Source: Candidatus Fischerbacteria bacterium RBG_13_37_8 (GTDB lineage: Bacteria > Acidobacteriota > HRBIN11 > MFGW01). From it: a stretch of DNA of 6,051 bases. Position 1 is the first letter of the stretch. Each line of letters starts with the position of its first letter. Below, piece after piece: positions 3,896 to 6,051 of the stretch. The DNA lies in NCBI GenBank assembly GCA_001780385.1, contig MFGW01000171.1, positions 2,915 to 8,965 of the forward strand, written 5' to 3'. The notes beneath the pieces were generated by a model. It saw nothing but the letters and a program-made list of their open reading frames with translations, was not told the DNA's origin and did not search any database. The position numbers and the translations under genes are program-made.

Positions 3896-6051
3896 TTAAT
3901 TACAGACGGTAGTATCTTGCGTTTTGCATGCTGAGACTGAAGGTGGTCGTTCATTGCCATTAGAGTCAAGACCGTAGGAACCTTCATTATAATCATTTGC
4001 CGGAACAACAACAAAATAATAACTACCGGATAATTGCGGTGTGGTGTAAGATGTACCGGTGACACAGCATTGCAGAGGGAGGTAATCATAACCGGTCCAT
4101 GGGAACGAACCACGATAAATATTGGTACAGGTAACATTGCATGTACCAGCCGGTGGTTGCCAATTCATTACGAGGTTAGTGCCGCTTTTGTTGATAATGT
4201 AAGTATTAATAATTCTGCCGGGATACTCCCCACCGAGGCAATTATCTGACCACGTGTCACAATCCTGGTATTTCACATTAGTGATGTATCCGTCATCAAA
4301 GTAAATGCCTTCACCAGCAGTTAAATCGTCTGTCATGTATTTGATGCGCAATTGAAATTTTTGACTGTTGTAGGCGCCGAGATTGAATGTAGAATTGCCC
4401 CAATAAGCACCGGAACCGGACCAGCCCGGTTTATCTGAATCCTGGTTACAGTATTCGGTCCAATTATAGAAACTACCTGAAGGATAAGTTTTGCCGCTGG
4501 CAGGGCTGATAACAGTTTCAGTTGCGTTTTGCACTACCCAGACATTTGCTCTGTCGTACCAGTAACCGGCGTTTTGAATCTCGATATCATACCAATTCGG
4601 AGCAAGAAAAGCAGTTGTGGAGGTTGCTTCGAATTCAGGTGAAATCATGATATCGCAGTTCAGGTTTATTTGAGATGAGCGTAGACTTTGTGTGCTTCCT
4701 CCCGGATTGACACGTGCTGAAGTAAGTGTCCAGGTGCCATCTTCTACCGTCCAGCCATCGAGTCCCGTCTCAAATGGCCAATTGACTGTTCCTATAACCC
4801 AATCAATTTCAAAAGTGAAATCGAACGTGTCAGCGGCAGCAGGATCCTGTCCGGTTGCTTGTATTGAGATATTGAATATCCCTGTTTTCATGCAGGATGC
4901 TTTATTTGCGGATTTTCCGATATCTATATCAAAGGTTGTATTAACGGAACCTCCTATTGGAATATCCCCAACATTGATAGGCATTGCTGTTGTTATATTT
5001 ATGAATGGGTCAGTTGTGGAAATGGTTACTTGCGTATTGAGTGCGGTATCAGTGCCGACACTGTCGATGGTAACCTGAATGGTAGCAGCTTCGCAATTAT
5101 CCATAAACTCATCCGAATCACCACCAGTTATTGTAGTAATTATCGCTGAACCGGCTTGATATGCAGCACAACTCACGCATAAAGACGGTGTTGCTGATGC
5201 ACAGTTGCTGAGCGACCCGAGACAATTAGTATTACTTCCCATAGGCATAATAGTGTAATAATAAGTTCTTCCGTTTAGTGCTTGAGTATCGGTGTAGGTT
5301 GTGGATATAATCGTAGCGATCTTTGTTTTACCGAAATCGCATCCTTTCACGCCTTCGGTTCTCATAACGTAATATTGCGCGGCGCCTGAGACTGCAGTCC
5401 ATGAAAGCTCGACACTGTTGTGAGCCGGTGTAGCTGTTAGTATTGGCGCAGTGGAAGGACCACCTGAACAACCGCTATTCTGCGGCGTAGGAGTAGCACA
5501 TGCGATGCCATGCCTGTTGAATGCATTATAAATCGCGGTCATGTGCGGCGTGCCATCATTTGGATTCCCATCATCATCATCCGCAGCAATCCAATTCGGA
5601 TAAGCGTTAGTAGCGCCACAGGCATTCACGGTACTCGGGCAGGTGCAGGAATACCAACTCGTAACATTATTATGTCCCTGGATAATAATTTTTGTGGCAA
5701 ACTCGAATGCTGTTTGTTTGTCAAAGTTGAAAGGTGCTGCTTGCAAATCACGTGCTGCTAAATCCCAGCCAGCTTCTGCGGGCGGGATACCTTCGCAGTG
5801 TGTCTCTTTTCCGCAAGGGGTACCGGAACCTGAACCGCAGATTGCGCAAGTATAGTTAACAGGTGTATCTGCATCAGGATCTGCATGTTGCATATAGTCA
5901 ATTTGGCGAATACCGGTACAATTCAAGCAGCATTCAGAGGTATTATACCCGTTGCAATTATATCCGTAGGAAGTTCCAGGATTTGAAGGGCAGTTGGTCC
6001 ATTGTCCACAGCCTCTGTCCAATGTCCAGAAAAAACCTCTTCCGATGCAAG
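3896..6051 (-). CDS. Secreted zinc metalloprotease, paralogue 2; 5' part outside window
   Basis: The frame is open from the window edge to TAA at 3898-3896, giving 717 visible residues. The first (CIGRG) aligns with residue 501 of paralogue 1, so the signal peptide, propeptide and HExxH motif should lie upstream, outside the window. Visible parts are the Cys-rich second half of the catalytic domain (visible residues 1-194, with NDGTPHM and its His at visible residue 169), an FnIII domain (5455-5186), a beta-rich region with GGDSDEFMDNCE and later WPFETGLDGW (CARDB-like, then jelly-roll-like), and a C-terminal domain (4228-3899) ending ACKTQDTTVCN. There is no C-terminal anchor or sorting signal that I recognise. 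TTG at 6022 could be mistaken for a start, but homology to paralogue 1 continues upstream of it. Full length is probably about 1215 residues. It lies upstream of paralogue 1 on the same strand; the 311-bp gap makes tight translational coupling unlikely. The protease call rests on the paralogue because the zinc motif is not visible here. Confidence 0.88.
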   Translation of the reverse strand, partial: CIGRGFFWTLDRGCGQWTNCPSNPGTSYGYNCNGYNTSECCLNCTGIRQIDYMQHADPDADTPVNYTCAICGSGSGTPCGKETHCEGIPPAEAGWDLAARDLQAAPFNFDKQTAFEFATKIIIQGHNNVTSWYSCTCPSTVNACGATNAYPNWIAADDDDGNPNDGTPHMTAIYNAFNRHGIACATPTPQNSGCSGGPSTAPILTATPAHNSVELSWTAVSGAAQYYVMRTEGVKGCDFGKTKIATIISTTYTDTQALNGRTYYYTIMPMGSNTNCLGSLSNCASATPSLCVSCAAYQAGSAIITTITGGDSDEFMDNCEAATIQVTIDSVGTDTALNTQVTISTTDPFINITTAMPINVGDIPIGGSVNTTFDIDIGKSANKASCMKTGIFNISIQATGQDPAAADTFDFTFEIDWVIGTVNWPFETGLDGWTVEDGTWTLTSARVNPGGSTQSLRSSQINLNCDIMISPEFEATSTTAFLAPNWYDIEIQNAGYWYDRANVWVVQNATETVISPASGKTYPSGSFYNWTEYCNQDSDKPGWSGSGAYWGNSTFNLGAYNSQKFQLRIKYMTDDLTAGEGIYFDDGYITNVKYQDCDTWSDNCLGGEYPGRIINTYIINKSGTNLVMNWQPPAGTCNVTCTNIYRGSFPWTGYDYLPLQCCVTGTSYTTPQLSGSYYFVVVPANDYNEGSYGLDSNGNERPPSVSACKTQDTTVCN
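3929..4228 (-). repeat. Duplicated block B: conserved C-terminal domain, copy in paralogue 2
   Basis: Counterpart of 3-302. It is followed by CKTQDTTVCN and the stop. Conservation resumes abruptly here after the variable middle region, so this domain is kept for a shared purpose, possibly folding, export or surface retention (inference). Confidence 0.85.
4229..5185 (-). other. Variable accessory region of paralogue 2 (beta-rich, jelly-roll-like)
   Basis: About 319 residues lie between the FnIII and C-terminal domains. It starts with a Thr/Ile-rich part (GGDSDEFMDNCEAATIQVTI, then TTDPFINI) that looks like a CARDB-like fold. It continues with WPFETGLDGWTVEDGTWTLT and ends in FQLRIKYMTDD and GIYFDDGYITNV, the same layout as the jelly-roll-like region of paralogue 1. 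Sequence similarity to that region is very low. Function is unknown; substrate or surface binding is a guess. Confidence 0.5.
5186..5455 (-). other. Fibronectin type III domain, paralogue 2
   Basis: This 90-residue module starts at STAPILTATP and ends at SNCASATP. It has the same VELSWTAV, QYYVMRTEG and TYTDTQALNGRTYYYTI signature as in paralogue 1. Most residues are identical between the two copies. Confidence 0.8.
5186..6049 (-). repeat. Long duplicated block A, copy in paralogue 2
   Basis: Counterpart of 1221-2084, ungapped over 864 nt. Differences are scattered along the block, many of them synonymous, as expected for old paralogues kept under protein-level selection. Confidence 0.9.

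Noticed and set aside
4034..5855. Plus-strand open frames opposite paralogue 2 (4034-4249, 4692-5078, 5510-5761, 5643-5855)
   Set aside because: They are shadows of the protease frame. Similarity between 108-443 and 4034-4249 only reflects the paralogy of the real genes.
6020..6022. TTG as start codon of paralogue 2
   Set aside because: The frame stays open upstream to the window edge and continues to match paralogue 1 (CIGRGFFWT). Starting here would also remove the catalytic motif and the signal peptide.

Overview
The window comes from a bacterium, probably Gram-negative and known from environmental or metagenomic DNA. It holds two large genes on the minus strand, both cut by the window edges, with a 311-bp gap between them. 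Both encode secreted, multidomain zinc metalloproteases and are clearly tandem paralogues. The domain order, the Cys-rich catalytic region and the repeat-filled spacer resemble what I recall from Acidobacteriota/Aminicenantes-type genomes. That placement is from memory and has low confidence.

Right to left, in the direction of transcription: bases 6051-3896 carry the 3' part (717 residues and a TAA stop) of paralogue 2, whose start lies outside the window. Bases 3895-3585 are non-coding and rich in palindromes. Bases 3584-1 carry paralogue 1, with a clear Shine-Dalgarno site, a signal peptide, 1194 visible residues and no internal stop. Judging from paralogue 2, only about 10 residues of its C-terminus are missing.

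Paralogue 1 reads as signal peptide, thermolysin/fungalysin-type propeptide, gluzincin catalytic domain (HEWAH plus downstream E-x-x-x-D), fibronectin type III domain, CARDB-like beta domain, jelly-roll-like domain, and a conserved C-terminal domain. From C501 to the end of the FnIII domain the paralogues align for 288 codons without an indel, and they align again over the last 100 codons. The roughly 310 residues between are almost unrelated in sequence. This suggests two exported proteases with the same catalytic machinery and different accessory (binding or targeting) regions.

The spacer is the most unusual part. It holds two inverted, divergent copies of an approximately 84-nt unit, each with two small hairpins. 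One hairpin has conserved flanks and a stem whose sequence differs completely between copies but stays perfectly paired. A separate CAGAG-type palindrome lies beside them. I found no RNA gene, CRISPR array, insertion sequence or convincing intrinsic terminator.
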